From Streptomyces sp. DH37 (GTDB lineage: Bacteria; Actinomycetota; Actinomycetes; Streptomycetales; Streptomycetaceae): DNA of 64,000 bases. The stretch is taken from NCBI RefSeq assembly GCF_029813835.1, contig NZ_JARVKV010000003.1, positions 1 to 64,000 on the forward strand. Direction: 5' to 3'. Within the stretch, counting starts at the first letter, position 1; every line of letters begins with the position of its first letter. The position numbers and the translations under genes are program-made. Of this stretch, positions 26,781 to 37,981 are shown piece after piece. A model generated the notes under the pieces. The model was not told the origin of the DNA. It did not search any database and saw nothing but the letters and a program-made list of their open reading frames with translations.

Positions 26781-28388
26781 GTGCGGATGTACCCGGAGCC
26801 GACGGGCGAGGTGCGCATGAGTCTGTCACTGCGCTTCGCCGCCGGATCGCACAAAGGCATGATCCGCGAGGGCAACGAGGACTCCGGCTACGCCGGCCCC
26901 CGGCTGCTCGCGATCGCCGACGGGATGGGCGGCCAGGCCGCCGGCGAGGTCGCCAGCTCGGAGGTGATCTCCATCCTCGTGCAGCTGGACGACGACATCC
27001 CCGGCTCCGACATCCTCACCTCCCTCGGCACCGCGGTGCAGCGGGCCAACGAGCAACTGCGCGTCATGGTCGAGGAGGACCCGCAGCTGGAGGGCATGGG
27101 CACCACGCTCACCGCCCTGCTGTGGACGGGCCGGCGGCTCGGCCTGGTGCACGTCGGCGACTCCCGCGCGTACCTGCTGCGCGACGGGCGGCTCACCCAG
27201 ATCACCCAGGACCACACCTGGGTCCAGCGTCTGGTGGACGAGGGCCGGATCACCGAGGAGGAGGCCACCACCCACCCGCAGCGCTCCCTGCTGATGCGCG
27301 CGCTGGGCAGCGGCGACCGCGTCGAACCCGACCTGTCCATCCGCGAGGTGCGCGCCGGGGACCGCTACCTGCTGTGCTCCGACGGCCTCTCCGGCGTCGT
27401 CAGCCACCAGACGATGGAGGAGACCCTCGCCGGCTACCAGGGCCCGCACGAGACCGTGCAGGAGCTGATCCAGCTCGCCCTGCGCGGCGGCGGCCCCGAC
27501 AACATCACCTGCATCGTCGCGGACGTCCTCGACGTCGGCGACGACGACACCCTCGCCGGCCGGCTCAACGACACCCCGGTCATCGTCGGCGCCGTCGCGG
27601 AGAACCAGCACCAGCTCGGCGACCCCGGCACCCTCCAGACCCCCGCCGCCCGCGCCGCCGAACTCGGCCGCGGCGGCGTGCCCCAGCAGCAGTCGCCCGA
27701 GAGCCCGCAGGGCAGCTTCGGCCCGCCCGGCAGCGGCGGCGCGGCCGGGGCCGCCCCGCCCTCCGGGACCTTCGGCGCGTACTCCGACGGCGACTTCTCC
27801 AAGCCGCGCAAGCGGTTCAGGTGGCTCAAGCGGATCTTCTTCGCCGCGCTCGTCCTCGGTCTCCTCGGCGCCGGCCTGTACGGCGCCCACAGATGGACCC
27901 AGACCCAGTTCTACGTCGGGGCGGAGGGCGACCGCGTCGCCATCTACCGCGGCATCAGCCAGAAGCTGGGGTGGATCAGGCTGAGCGAGGTCGAACGGCA
28001 CTCCTCGGTCGAACTCAAGTACCTCCCGACCTACCAGCGCAGCGAGGTCGAGGCCGGCATCTCCATGGACAGCCTCGCCCAGGCCGAGACCCGGCTCGGG
28101 AAGCTGGAGGAGCAGGCCGAGGTCTGCAAGATCGTCGCCGCGCAGCGCCAGGAGAAGGAGCGCGCGGACGCCGAGGCGGACAAGGACGGCTCCGCCCCCG
28201 GCGGCGCCGGGGCGGGCGACGAGGCGGGCGGCGGCTCGGAGCCGTCCGGATCCCCCGGCCCGTCCGCCACCTCCCTCAGCTCCGCCACCAATGCCAGCGA
28301 CAGCACCAAGAGCTCGACCGCTCCCACCCCCGGCCCCACCCTTCCGGAGGAACAGCAGAGGCTCGCCAAGCAGTGCACCACGTCCTAG
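26781..28388 (+). CDS. pstP: PP2C-type Ser/Thr protein phosphatase PstP
   Basis: 535 aa. N-terminal PP2C domain (about 15-255) with REGNEDSGYAG, ADGMGGQAAGEVAS, HVGDSRAYLLRDG and CSDGLSGVVS, plus GGGPDNITCIVADV, giving all metal-binding Asp positions. A linker, one membrane helix (about 350-370, IFFAALVLGLLGAGLYG) and an extracytoplasmic domain with an Asp/Gly/Ser-rich tail follow. It reverses PknB phosphorylation. I chose the GTG at 26781 (VRMYPEPTGEV) because GGAGGG lies 9 nt upstream; the ATG at 26817 (MSLSLRF) is an alternative. Confidence 0.95.
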   Translation: MRMYPEPTGEVRMSLSLRFAAGSHKGMIREGNEDSGYAGPRLLAIADGMGGQAAGEVASSEVISILVQLDDDIPGSDILTSLGTAVQRANEQLRVMVEEDPQLEGMGTTLTALLWTGRRLGLVHVGDSRAYLLRDGRLTQITQDHTWVQRLVDEGRITEEEATTHPQRSLLMRALGSGDRVEPDLSIREVRAGDRYLLCSDGLSGVVSHQTMEETLAGYQGPHETVQELIQLALRGGGPDNITCIVADVLDVGDDDTLAGRLNDTPVIVGAVAENQHQLGDPGTLQTPAARAAELGRGGVPQQQSPESPQGSFGPPGSGGAAGAAPPSGTFGAYSDGDFSKPRKRFRWLKRIFFAALVLGLLGAGLYGAHRWTQTQFYVGAEGDRVAIYRGISQKLGWIRLSEVERHSSVELKYLPTYQRSEVEAGISMDSLAQAETRLGKLEEQAEVCKIVAAQRQEKERADAEADKDGSAPGGAGAGDEAGGGSEPSGSPGPSATSLSSATNASDSTKSSTAPTPGPTLPEEQQRLAKQCTTS

Positions 28389-28401
28389 GGGGCCGCACTC
28401 C

Positions 28402-29817
28402 ATGAGCACCACCAGTCACGCCACCGGCAACACCGGCAGCAACACGACGATCTCCTCCGGGGGGCTGCCCAGCCGCCGCAACACCGAGCTGGCGATGCTC
28501 GTCTTCGCCGTGCTGATCCCGGTGTTCGCCTACGCCAACGTGGGCCTGGCCATCAACGGCGAGATGCCCGCGGGCATGCTCGGCTACGGCCTCGGCCTCG
28601 GCCTGCTCGCCGGCATCGCCCACCTCGTGGTGCGCAAGTTCGCGCCGTACGCCGACCCGCTGATGCTGCCCGTCGCCACCCTCCTCAACGGGCTGGGCCT
28701 GGTCCTCATCTGGCGGCTCGACCAGTCCGAGAGACTCGCGCTGCGCGGAGAGGGTGCCGCGGCCCCCAACCAGCTGATGTGGTCCGCCCTGGGCATCGCG
28801 CTCTTCCTCGGCGTGCTGATCTTCCTCAAGGACCACCGCATCCTGCAGCGCTACACCTACATCTCCATGGTCGTCGCGCTGATCCTGCTGATCCTGCCGA
28901 TGTTCTTCCCGGCGGTCTACGGTGCCAAGATCTGGATCACGATCGGCGGGATGTCCATCCAGCCCGGCGAGTTCGCCAAGATCATCATCGCGGTCTTCTT
29001 CGCCGGCTACCTGATGGTCAAGAGGGACGCCCTGGCGCTGGCCAGCCGCCGCTTCATGGGCCTGTACCTCCCGCGCGGCCGCGACCTGGGCCCGATCCTG
29101 GTGATCTGGGGCTTGAGCGTGCTGATCCTGGTCTTCGAGACCGACCTGGGCACCTCGCTGCTCTTCTTCGGCCTCTTCGTCGTGATGCTGTACGTGGCCA
29201 CCGAGCGCACCAGCTGGATCCTGTTCGGCCTCACCCTGGCCGTGGTCGGCGCGGTGGCCGTGGCCAGCTTCGAACCCCACGTCCAGAGCCGCGTCCAGGA
29301 CTGGCTCGACCCCTTCGCCCACGTCCGCGAGACCGGCGAGCGCACCCAGCCCGCGGAGGCGATGTGGGCCTTCGGCGCGGGCGGCATCCTCGGTGCCGGG
29401 CTCGGCCAGGGCAACTCCGACCTGATCGGCTTCGCCGCCAAGAGCGACTACATCTTCGCCACCATCGGTGAGGAGCTGGGCCTGACCGGCGTCATGGCGA
29501 TCCTGCTGCTGTACGGCCTGCTCGTCGAGCGCGGCATCCGCACCGCCCTGGCCGCCCGCGACCCGTTCGGCAAGCTGCTGGCCGTCGGCCTCTCCGCCGC
29601 CTTCGCCATCCAGGTCTTCGTGGTCGCGGGCGGTGTGATGGCCCTGATCCCGCTGACCGGTATGACCATGCCGTTCATGGCCCAGGGCGGCTCGTCCGTC
29701 ATCGCCAACTGGGCGCTGGTCGCGATCCTGCTGAAGATCAGCGACACCGCGCGCCGGCCCGCGCCCGCACCCGCACCCTCACCCGATGCCGAGATGACCC
29801 AGGTGGTCCGATCGTGA
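28402..29817 (+). CDS. rodA: RodA/FtsW family peptidoglycan polymerase (SEDS)
   Basis: 471 aa with about 12 membrane helices. SEDS glycosyltransferase polymerising lipid II. The family signature lies around TIGEELGLTGVMAILLLYGL, with an upstream WITIGGMSIQPGEFAKI block. With the adjoining class B PBP it should form a SEDS-bPBP synthase. Given the pknB cluster it is closest to RodA of mycobacteria. Its stop overlaps the pbpA GTG (GTGA). Confidence 0.94.
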   Translation: MSTTSHATGNTGSNTTISSGGLPSRRNTELAMLVFAVLIPVFAYANVGLAINGEMPAGMLGYGLGLGLLAGIAHLVVRKFAPYADPLMLPVATLLNGLGLVLIWRLDQSERLALRGEGAAAPNQLMWSALGIALFLGVLIFLKDHRILQRYTYISMVVALILLILPMFFPAVYGAKIWITIGGMSIQPGEFAKIIIAVFFAGYLMVKRDALALASRRFMGLYLPRGRDLGPILVIWGLSVLILVFETDLGTSLLFFGLFVVMLYVATERTSWILFGLTLAVVGAVAVASFEPHVQSRVQDWLDPFAHVRETGERTQPAEAMWAFGAGGILGAGLGQGNSDLIGFAAKSDYIFATIGEELGLTGVMAILLLYGLLVERGIRTALAARDPFGKLLAVGLSAAFAIQVFVVAGGVMALIPLTGMTMPFMAQGGSSVIANWALVAILLKISDTARRPAPAPAPSPDAEMTQVVRS

Positions 29818-31280
29818 ACAAACCCCTGCGCCGTGTCGCCATCTTCTGCGGCCTGCTCATGGTCGCCCTGATGATCCGCAGCAACTGGATCCAGTTCGCC
29901 CAGGCCGACGAACTGCAGAGCGACAAGCACAACCGCCGCGTCGCCATCGAGCGCTACGGCCAGCCGCGCGGCAACATCATCGTCGACGGCAAGGCCATCA
30001 CCGGCTCGACCGAGGTCGAGGGCACCGACTTCAAGTACAAGCGGACGTACAAGAACGGCGAGATGTGGGCCCCGGTGACCGGCTACGCCTCCCAGGCGTA
30101 CGGCGCCACCCAGATCGAGGCCATCTACGACGGCATCCTCACCGGCGACGACGACCGGCTGTTCTTCAACCGCACCATCGACATGCTCACCGGCAAGGAC
30201 CAGAAGGGCGGCAACGTCGTCACGACGCTGGACGCCGAGGTCCAGAAGGCCGGGTTCGAGGCGATGGGCGACAAGAAGGGCGCGGCCGTCGCGATCAACC
30301 CCGAGACCGGCGCGATCCTCGGCCTGATCAGCACGCCGTCGTACGATCCGTCCGTCTTCGCCGGCAGCTCGTCCAAGGACGCCGAGGCCTGGGGGAAGCT
30401 CCAGAAGGAGAGCGACGAGGACGAGCCGATGCTCAACCGGGCGCTGCGCCAGACGTACCCGCCCGGCTCGACCTTCAAGGTCGTCACGGCCGCCGCCGCC
30501 CTGGAGGGCGGCCTGTACCAGAGCATCGACGAGAAGACCGACTCGCCGGACCCGTACGTGCTCCCCGGCACCAGGACCAACATGGTCAACGACGGCAACC
30601 ACCCCTGCGAGAACGCCTCGCTGCGCGTGGCCATGCAGTGGTCCTGCAACACCGTCTTCGCGAAGATCAGTCACGAAGTGACCAACGAGAAGATGATCGA
30701 GTACTCCGAGAAGTTCGGCTTCAACCAGGAGCACTTCGTCCCGGTCCGTTCCGCCGAGTCCGTCTACCCCGAGGACATCCCCTCGCAGAACGCCCAGGCC
30801 GGCATCGGCCAGGCGTCCAACCGCGCCACCCCGCTCCAGATGGCCATGGTCGCCGCCGCCGTCGCCAACGACGGCAAGCTGATGGAGCCGTACATGATGG
30901 ACCAGCTCGTCGCGCCGAACCTGAACGTCGTCGAGGAGCACAAGCCCAGGGAGATGGGCCAGGCGGTCTCGGGGGAGACCGCGCAGAAGCTCCAGCAGAT
31001 GATGGAGACGGTCGTCGAGAAGGGCACGGGAACCCCCGCGCAGATCGACGGCGTCACAGTGGGCGGCAAGACCGGTACCGCGCAGCACGGCGAGAACAAC
31101 GAGAAGAACCCGTACGCCTGGTTCATCTCGTACGCCAAGACCGCCGACGGGTCCACCCCGATCGCCGTGGCGGTCGTCGTCGAGAGCGCCGACGTCCTCC
31201 GCGACGACATCGCGGGCAGCAAGCTGGCCGCCCCGGTGGCCAGGGCCATGATGGAGGCGGCTCTCGACGGCAAGAGGTGA
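29814..31280 (+). CDS. pbpA: Class B penicillin-binding protein PbpA (transpeptidase)
   Basis: 488 aa. An N-terminal membrane anchor (VAIFCGLLMVALMIRSNWI) and a dimerisation domain lead to the transpeptidase domain. The active-site SxxK is PPGSTFKVV, SxN is WSCNTVF and KTG is GGKTGTAQ. It cross-links strands made by RodA and is sensitive to beta-lactams. GTG start overlapping the rodA stop. Confidence 0.95.
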   Translation: MNKPLRRVAIFCGLLMVALMIRSNWIQFAQADELQSDKHNRRVAIERYGQPRGNIIVDGKAITGSTEVEGTDFKYKRTYKNGEMWAPVTGYASQAYGATQIEAIYDGILTGDDDRLFFNRTIDMLTGKDQKGGNVVTTLDAEVQKAGFEAMGDKKGAAVAINPETGAILGLISTPSYDPSVFAGSSSKDAEAWGKLQKESDEDEPMLNRALRQTYPPGSTFKVVTAAAALEGGLYQSIDEKTDSPDPYVLPGTRTNMVNDGNHPCENASLRVAMQWSCNTVFAKISHEVTNEKMIEYSEKFGFNQEHFVPVRSAESVYPEDIPSQNAQAGIGQASNRATPLQMAMVAAAVANDGKLMEPYMMDQLVAPNLNVVEEHKPREMGQAVSGETAQKLQQMMETVVEKGTGTPAQIDGVTVGGKTGTAQHGENNEKNPYAWFISYAKTADGSTPIAVAVVVESADVLRDDIAGSKLAAPVARAMMEAALDGKR

Positions 31281-31406
31281 CCGGGAGGCACCGGTCACGT
31301 CAGCGGTCGCGTCCCGGCCTACCACACGGTCCGGGTACCGTATGCCGAGCAGCACCGCCGGACCGCGCAGGGAGACGGTCAGGACGCACGGAGAGGGCTG
31401 GAGACT

Positions 31407-33419
<2,013 letters not shown>

Positions 33420-33458
33420 CCCTGCCGGGCGCCCCGCCGCCCGCGAGCCCGCACGGCA

Positions 33459-33504
33459 CGCCCGAGGGCCCCGACCGGCTGCTGCCGGTCGGGGCCCTCG
33501 GGCG
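33459..33504. terminator. Bidirectional terminator between pknB and sortase
   Basis: Perfect 21-bp stem (33459-33479 with 33484-33504) and a TGCT loop between the convergent pknB and sortase genes. Confidence 0.9.
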
Positions 33505-33554
33505 TCGTCGGGGCGGGTACGCGCGGTGGCTCGGCGCGCACCGGTCAGCACCGG

Positions 33555-34307
33555 TCAGCGCAGCTCCTCGGGCGGGGTGCGCTCCTCGTCCACCTTCTCG
33601 GTGCGCACCAGCTCGCCCCACACGATGTAGCGGTAGTCGGAGGTGAGGACGGGGGTGCAGGTCGTCAGGGTGATGTACTTCCCGGCCTTCTTCTTCCCCG
33701 ACTCCTCGGGGACGTCCGCCAGCACGCCGACGTTGTACTTGGAGGTCTTGGGCAGCGTCTCGAAGACCTTGTAGACGTACCAGGTGTCCTCGGTCTCCAC
33801 GACGATCGGGTCGCCTTCCCTGATCTTGTGGATGTCGTGGAACTTGGCGCCGTGGCCGTCGCGGTGCGCGGCCAGCGAGAAGTTGCCCTTGCCCTCCCAC
33901 GGCGGCACGGCCTTCACGGGCTCGGTGTAGTAGCCGGCGACGCCCTTGTTCAGCTCCTCGGTGCCGGTGCCCTTCTTGATCAGCACCTCGCCGCCCATCG
34001 ACGGCACGTGCAGGAAGCCGACGCCGTCCCCGCCCTCGTACTCCTTCTTCCCGGCACCGCCGTCCGGCCCGTCCTGCGCCCAGCTCTCGCGCACCTCGTT
34101 GCCGTCGCGTTCGGCCTCGCGGTTGGCGAGCACGTTCGTCCACCACAGCGAGTAGGCGACGAAGAGGCCCAGCACCACACCGGCGGTGATCAGCAGTTCG
34201 CCCAGCAGGCTGATGACGGCGGCGAGACACGAGCGTCCGCGGCGGGGGGCGGGGGGCGGAGCCGTCCGCGCACCGTTCTCCTGGTCGATCACTGTCACCC
34301 GACGCAC
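33555..34307 (-). CDS. srtE: Class E sortase
   Basis: 250 aa. An N-terminal membrane anchor (about 30-52, LLGELLITAGVVLGLFVAYS) is followed by a sortase domain with AAHRDGHGAKFHDI (catalytic His), TLTTCTPVLTSDYRYI (Cys and Arg). Class E sortases of actinobacteria cut LAXTG-type signals and attach proteins such as chaplins to peptidoglycan. It lies 34 bp after a second sortase. Confidence 0.93.
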   Translation of the reverse strand: MRRVTVIDQENGARTAPPPAPRRGRSCLAAVISLLGELLITAGVVLGLFVAYSLWWTNVLANREAERDGNEVRESWAQDGPDGGAGKKEYEGGDGVGFLHVPSMGGEVLIKKGTGTEELNKGVAGYYTEPVKAVPPWEGKGNFSLAAHRDGHGAKFHDIHKIREGDPIVVETEDTWYVYKVFETLPKTSKYNVGVLADVPEESGKKKAGKYITLTTCTPVLTSDYRYIVWGELVRTEKVDEERTPPEELR

Positions 34308-34341
34308 CGCCCGCTCTCCTCCGCCGATCCTCCCGCGCAGG

Positions 34342-35583
34342 CTATCGGACGAGCGCGTCCGGTTTGCCCTCGCTCCGCGGACGCTCCTCGGCCAGTTCGC
34401 CCCAGACGATCATCCGGTACTTCGAGGTGAACTCGGGGGTGCAGGTGGTCAGCGTGATGTACCGCCCGGGCGCCTTGAAACCGCCCTGCTCGGGGACGGG
34501 TTCGATGACGCTGACGTTCGAGGGCGGGGTGGAGTCGAGACGGCTGGTCATCTCGTAGACGTAGTAGGTGTCCTGGGTCTCCACCACGATCGGATCGCCC
34601 GGATCGAGCCTGTTGATGTAGCGGAACGGTTCGCCGTGGGTGTTGCGGTGCCCGGCCACCGCGAAGTTGCCCTTCTCGTCCCAGGGCATCGCCGTCTTCA
34701 GGGGCTCCTCGCCGTAGTGGCCGACCATGCCCCGGTCGAGGACGCCGTTCTCGTCGACGCCCTCGGCGACGGGCACCTTCACGTCCAGCTTGGGGATGTG
34801 CATGATCGCGAAGCCCTGGCCGGGTGAGAACGCGCCCGGGTCCCGGTTCGCCCCCTCGTCCCCCTGTCCCCGCTCACCCCACTGCTGTTCCAGCTTCTTG
34901 GCCTCGTCGCCGGCCTGGAAGCCGGCTATCACGTTCGTCCACCACAACTGGTAGGACACGAACAGCAGCATCACCACGCCGAGGGTGATGAACAGCTCTC
35001 CGACGACCCGGCTGGCGATCACCATCGGGCTCTCCCGGTTCGCCCGCTGGGCCCGCCGCCGCGCGGCACGGCCGCCGGCCGGGGGCGGCGACGCGGCCCT
35101 CCGGCGCTCCGGACGCACGTCCTCCACCCGGCGCAGCGCCATCGTCTCGTCCGCCGCCGGGAGCCGCGCCTGGCGCAGCGTCATCGTCTCGTCGTCGAGG
35201 ACGGGCGCCGGAGCGGGCTCGGGGACCGGCGGGACGGGCACGGCGGCCCGGGGCGGGGCCGGGGCCGGAGTCGGGGTCGGGGTCGGCGGGTGCGCCCCCG
35301 CGTACGGCTCCGCATGGGGCTCGTACGGCGGCGTGTACGCCTCCGGGCGCGCCTCCCGCGGTGTCTCCCGCGGCATCTCCCCCGGTGCCGGCTCCAGGCC
35401 CGGCAACGGGTCGTTCAGCGGGTCGGCGAGCCGTCCCACGGCGGCCTCGAAGGCCTGCTGCTCGGCTTGACCGGTGTAGGCGTCCGGGTAGGCATCGGGG
35501 TAGGCGTCGGCGGGCGGACCGGCACGGTGGCGCCCGGTGAGGGGGTCACCTCCGTAGGTGCCCTCCGGACGCAGGGCCGTCAC
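34342..35583 (-). CDS. srtE: Class E sortase with long cytoplasmic N-terminus
   Basis: 413 aa, about 160 residues longer than the neighbouring sortase. The first ~185 residues are a Pro/Ala/Tyr-rich disordered region (DAYPDAYPDAYTGQAE; HPPTPTPTPAPAPP), then a basic stretch and a membrane helix (LFITLGVVMLLFVSYQ). The sortase domain has VAGHRNTHGEPFRYI and TLTTCTPEFTSKYRMI with the His-Cys-Arg triad. The GTG at 35583 overlaps the amidotransferase stop by 4 nt. The tail may be a target for the kinases encoded nearby (inference). Confidence 0.9.
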   Translation of the reverse strand: MTALRPEGTYGGDPLTGRHRAGPPADAYPDAYPDAYTGQAEQQAFEAAVGRLADPLNDPLPGLEPAPGEMPRETPREARPEAYTPPYEPHAEPYAGAHPPTPTPTPAPAPPRAAVPVPPVPEPAPAPVLDDETMTLRQARLPAADETMALRRVEDVRPERRRAASPPPAGGRAARRRAQRANRESPMVIASRVVGELFITLGVVMLLFVSYQLWWTNVIAGFQAGDEAKKLEQQWGERGQGDEGANRDPGAFSPGQGFAIMHIPKLDVKVPVAEGVDENGVLDRGMVGHYGEEPLKTAMPWDEKGNFAVAGHRNTHGEPFRYINRLDPGDPIVVETQDTYYVYEMTSRLDSTPPSNVSVIEPVPEQGGFKAPGRYITLTTCTPEFTSKYRMIVWGELAEERPRSEGKPDALVR

Positions 35584-36233
35584 GCCCCGACCACGGGGGC
35601 CAACCCCCGTGAGCGCTCCACGGCGCCGGTGTCGCCGCATCGCACGAGCCAGTTGGCGAGCATCAGGTGGCCCCACTCCGTGAGCACCGACTCGGGGTGG
35701 AACTGCACGCCCTCCACCGGCAGTTCGCGGTGGCGCAGGCCCATGACGACGCCCGTCTCCGTCCACGCGGTGACCTCCAGCTCCGCGGGAACGGTGGCGG
35801 GTTCCACCGCGAGCGAGTGGTAGCGGGTGGCGGTGAAGGGGGAGGGCAGCCCGGCGAAGACGCCCCCGTTCTCATGGCTGACCAGCGACGTCTTGCCGTG
35901 CAGCAGCTCCGGCGCCCGGCCGACCACGCCGCCGTACGCCACGGCCATGGACTGCATGCCCAGGCAGACGCCGAAGAGGGGGATCCCGGTCGCGGCGCAG
36001 TGCCGGACCATCTCGACGCAGACCCCGGCCTCCTCGGGCGTGCCCGGCCCGGGGGAGAGCAGCACCCCGTCGAAGCCTCCCCCCGGCCTCGCCGGGGAGG
36101 TCCCCGCGACCTGCTCGGGGCGGACCTCGTCGTTGCGGACCACCTCGCACTCGGCGCCGAGCTGGTAGAGGTACTGGACGAGGTTGAAGACGAAGCTGTC
36201 GTAGTTGTCGACGACCAGGACGCGCGCGCTCAT
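35580..36233 (-). CDS. pabA: Glutamine amidotransferase of anthranilate/aminodeoxychorismate synthase (component II)
   Basis: 217 aa. Class I amidotransferase supplying ammonia to TrpE or PabB. LVVDNYDSFVFNLVQYL opens it, LSPGPGTPEEAG and GVCLGMQSMAVAYGG follow with the nucleophile Cys, and FHPESVLTEWG holds the His and Glu. No TrpE/PabB gene is adjacent, so trpG and pabA roles cannot be separated. It starts with ATGA overlap with the 61-aa gene and ends with GTGA overlap with a sortase. Confidence 0.92.
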   Translation of the reverse strand: MSARVLVVDNYDSFVFNLVQYLYQLGAECEVVRNDEVRPEQVAGTSPARPGGGFDGVLLSPGPGTPEEAGVCVEMVRHCAATGIPLFGVCLGMQSMAVAYGGVVGRAPELLHGKTSLVSHENGGVFAGLPSPFTATRYHSLAVEPATVPAELEVTAWTETGVVMGLRHRELPVEGVQFHPESVLTEWGHLMLANWLVRCGDTGAVERSRGLAPVVGA

Positions 36234-36415
36234 CGGCCCTGCTCCTGTCCGGACCGGCCCTCGTCGACCGTCACGTCGCCGAACGGCAGCAGGGGCTCCG
36301 CCCAGGGGAAGACGTACTGGAAGAGCACGTAGACGGCCGCCAGGGCCAGTACGAGCGAGAGCAGCGCCCGTACGAGCGTGTTGCCCGGCAGATGCCGCCA
36401 GATCCAGCCGTACAT
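36230..36415 (-). CDS. Small membrane protein (61 aa)
   Basis: MYGWIWRHLPGNTLVRALL opens a 61-residue protein with one hydrophobic segment (about residues 14-38, through FQYVFPWAEPLLPFG). An acidic tail follows. The stop overlaps the amidotransferase start. Such small proteins are conserved beside trpG/pabA in Streptomyces, but no function is known to me. Start chosen at the only ATG before the hydrophobic segment. Confidence 0.75.
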   Translation of the reverse strand: MYGWIWRHLPGNTLVRALLSLVLALAAVYVLFQYVFPWAEPLLPFGDVTVDEGRSGQEQGR

Positions 36416-36516
36416 GCCGTGTAGCCGTCCCTTCTGTTGCTCGCGCACCCCAGAGTACGGGTAGGCGGGCTCACCGGGGGGTCCAAGCGGCGCAATGCGT
36501 CGGACGCCACCCGGGC

Positions 36517-36542
36517 CCGGGCGGTGCCCGGGCACCGCCCGG
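36517..36542. terminator. Hairpin 3 nt after DUF881 gene
   Basis: A 26-bp perfect palindrome, giving an 11-bp stem with a 4-nt loop, directly following the DUF881 stop on the minus strand. It separates that gene from the 61-aa gene. Confidence 0.75.
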
Positions 36543-36545
36543 CGT

Positions 36546-37298
36546 TCAGCCGGCCTCCGGGGCGCCCACCGGGGTGCTCTGGTGCAGGTCGACCGCGCCC
36601 GAGTAGCCGGGGAGCGTCACCTCGTCGTGCTCGTCCACCGACCAGCCCAGCCCGTAGGCGTCGACGTACTCGCGGTAGTTGCGGACGGCGGGCGCCCGGT
36701 CCAGCGCCTCGCGCATCCGGTCGGTGTCGCCGACGGCGGTGACGGTGTACGGCGGGGAGTACAGGCGGCCCTGGAGGATCAGGGTGTTGCCCACGCAGCG
36801 CACCGCGCTGGTGGAGATCAGCCGCTGGTCCATGACCCTGATGCCCTCGGCCCCGCCCGCCCACAGCGCGTTGACCACGGCCTGGAGGTCCTGCTGGTGG
36901 ACGACGAGGTCGTTGGGCTGGGGCTCGGGGAGGCCGGGCATCCGGGCGACGGCGTCGGGCGGGGCGTCGTCGAGGGTGACGGTGAGCCCGGAGCCGGCCA
37001 GCTTCCGGGTGCCCGCGGTCCTCTCCAGCTCCTCGAAGGCGCGCTTCTCGGCCTCCGTGCCGCCGCTGTCGCGCCGGGCGAGGGCGTCGACCTCCCGGCG
37101 CAGCCCGTCCACGGAGGCGTTCAGGTCCTCGATGCCGTCGCTGCGGTCCTCGATGAGGTCGGACAGGCGCAGCATCGAGTCGTCGGTGCGCAGATCGGTG
37201 CCCTGCGCGGTGTTGAAACTGACCCAGAAGAGGAAACCGGCCAGGGCGAAGACGCCCGCCGTCGCGAGCCGGACGGGCCGGAAGCGGGAATTGGTCAC
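36546..37298 (-). CDS. DUF881 family membrane protein
   Basis: 250 aa. One N-terminal membrane helix ([20 protein letters not shown]), a coiled coil (about 45-85), and the DUF881 domain ([43 protein letters not shown]). DUF881 proteins (YlxW/YlxX) lie in cell-division clusters of Gram-positives; function unclear. GTG (VTNSRFRP) preferred, with AAGGAG upstream. An alternative start 24 nt upstream adds eight residues. Confidence 0.88.
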   Translation of the reverse strand: MTNSRFRPVRLATAGVFALAGFLFWVSFNTAQGTDLRTDDSMLRLSDLIEDRSDGIEDLNASVDGLRREVDALARRDSGGTEAEKRAFEELERTAGTRKLAGSGLTVTLDDAPPDAVARMPGLPEPQPNDLVVHQQDLQAVVNALWAGGAEGIRVMDQRLISTSAVRCVGNTLILQGRLYSPPYTVTAVGDTDRMREALDRAPAVRNYREYVDAYGLGWSVDEHDEVTLPGYSGAVDLHQSTPVGAPEAG

Positions 37299-37461
37299 CT
37301 TACCCTTGTCTCCTTCCAGCACGCGGAAGTACTACGCTAACGGAATCAGGCATCGTCCCCTCCCCGGCCTCCCGCCGGATCCCGAACCGGACTCCACCGG
37401 GGAGAGGGCCGTCACGAACAGGCCCGCGCGGTCACGCAGCGCATCGACAGGAGAGTCCCTC

Positions 37462-37719
37462 GTGCCGAAGTCACGGATCCGCAAGAAGGACGAGTTCACG
37501 CCGCCCCCGGCGAAGCAGAGCACGAGCATCAACCTCACGTCCGGGCGAAGCTGGGTCGCGCCGCTGATGCTGGCGCTGTTCCTGGTCGGACTCGCGTGGA
37601 TCGTCGTCTTCTACGTGACGACGGGCGATCTGCCGGTCCAGTCGCTCGGCAACTGGAACATCGTGGTGGGCTTCGGCTTCATCGCGGCGGGGTTCGTCGT
37701 CTCCACGCAGTGGAAGTAG
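37462..37719 (+). CDS. crgA: Cell division protein CrgA
   Basis: 85 aa. CrgA modulates FtsZ ring formation in aerial hyphae of Streptomyces and scaffolds the divisome in mycobacteria. A basic N-terminus ([16 protein letters not shown]) and two membrane helices (about 33-52 and 64-82) match. GTG start with AGGAG upstream. It is divergent from DUF881; the two hairpins behind it contain DnaA-box-like 9-mers. Confidence 0.93.
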   Translation: MPKSRIRKKDEFTPPPAKQSTSINLTSGRSWVAPLMLALFLVGLAWIVVFYVTTGDLPVQSLGNWNIVVGFGFIAAGFVVSTQWK

Positions 37720-37742
37720 CCGGCACGACCGTGCGCGGCGGC

Positions 37743-37797
37743 GTTATCCACAGGTCTTCCACAGCCCTGGGAAAACTTCAGAAGATCTGTGGATAAC
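37743..37797. repeat. Inverted repeat carrying two opposed TTATCCACA boxes behind crgA
   Basis: Arms 37743-37759 and 37781-37797 are complementary at 16 of 17 positions around a 21-nt spacer. Each arm begins with GTTATCCACAG (boxes at 37744-37752 and 37788-37796). The right arm is followed by CTTTTCCC. It could end crgA transcription, and it is also two perfect inverted DnaA-type 9-mers. Confidence 0.75.
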
Positions 37798-37884
37798 TTT
37801 TCCCGCTTGGCTGTCGTTATGACTGGTGACCCTCGGTAGACGACCGGTTCCACCCCCGTCTCCCTGGGGAAACGCGCCCGCGCA

Positions 37885-37912
37885 CGGCCGCCGACGCTCC
37901 TGTCGGCGGCCG
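37885..37912. terminator. Hairpin between crgA and rhomboid genes
   Basis: 11-bp stem CGGCCGCCGAC/GTCGGCGGCCG with a 6-nt loop between convergent genes. Confidence 0.65.
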
Positions 37913-37942
37913 CCCACACCATGCACAAGATCCGTCACCTGC

Positions 37943-37951
37943 TGTGGATAA
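37943..37951 (-). promoter_or_regulatory. Third TTATCCACA 9-mer in the crgA-rhomboid gap
   Basis: TGTGGATAA on the plus strand, 31 bp beyond the rhomboid stop. With the two boxes at 37744 and 37788 it makes three DnaA-type sites within 210 bp. Confidence 0.4.
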
Positions 37952-37981
37952 CCTCTGGCCACGGGTCTGCGGGCCGTGCGG

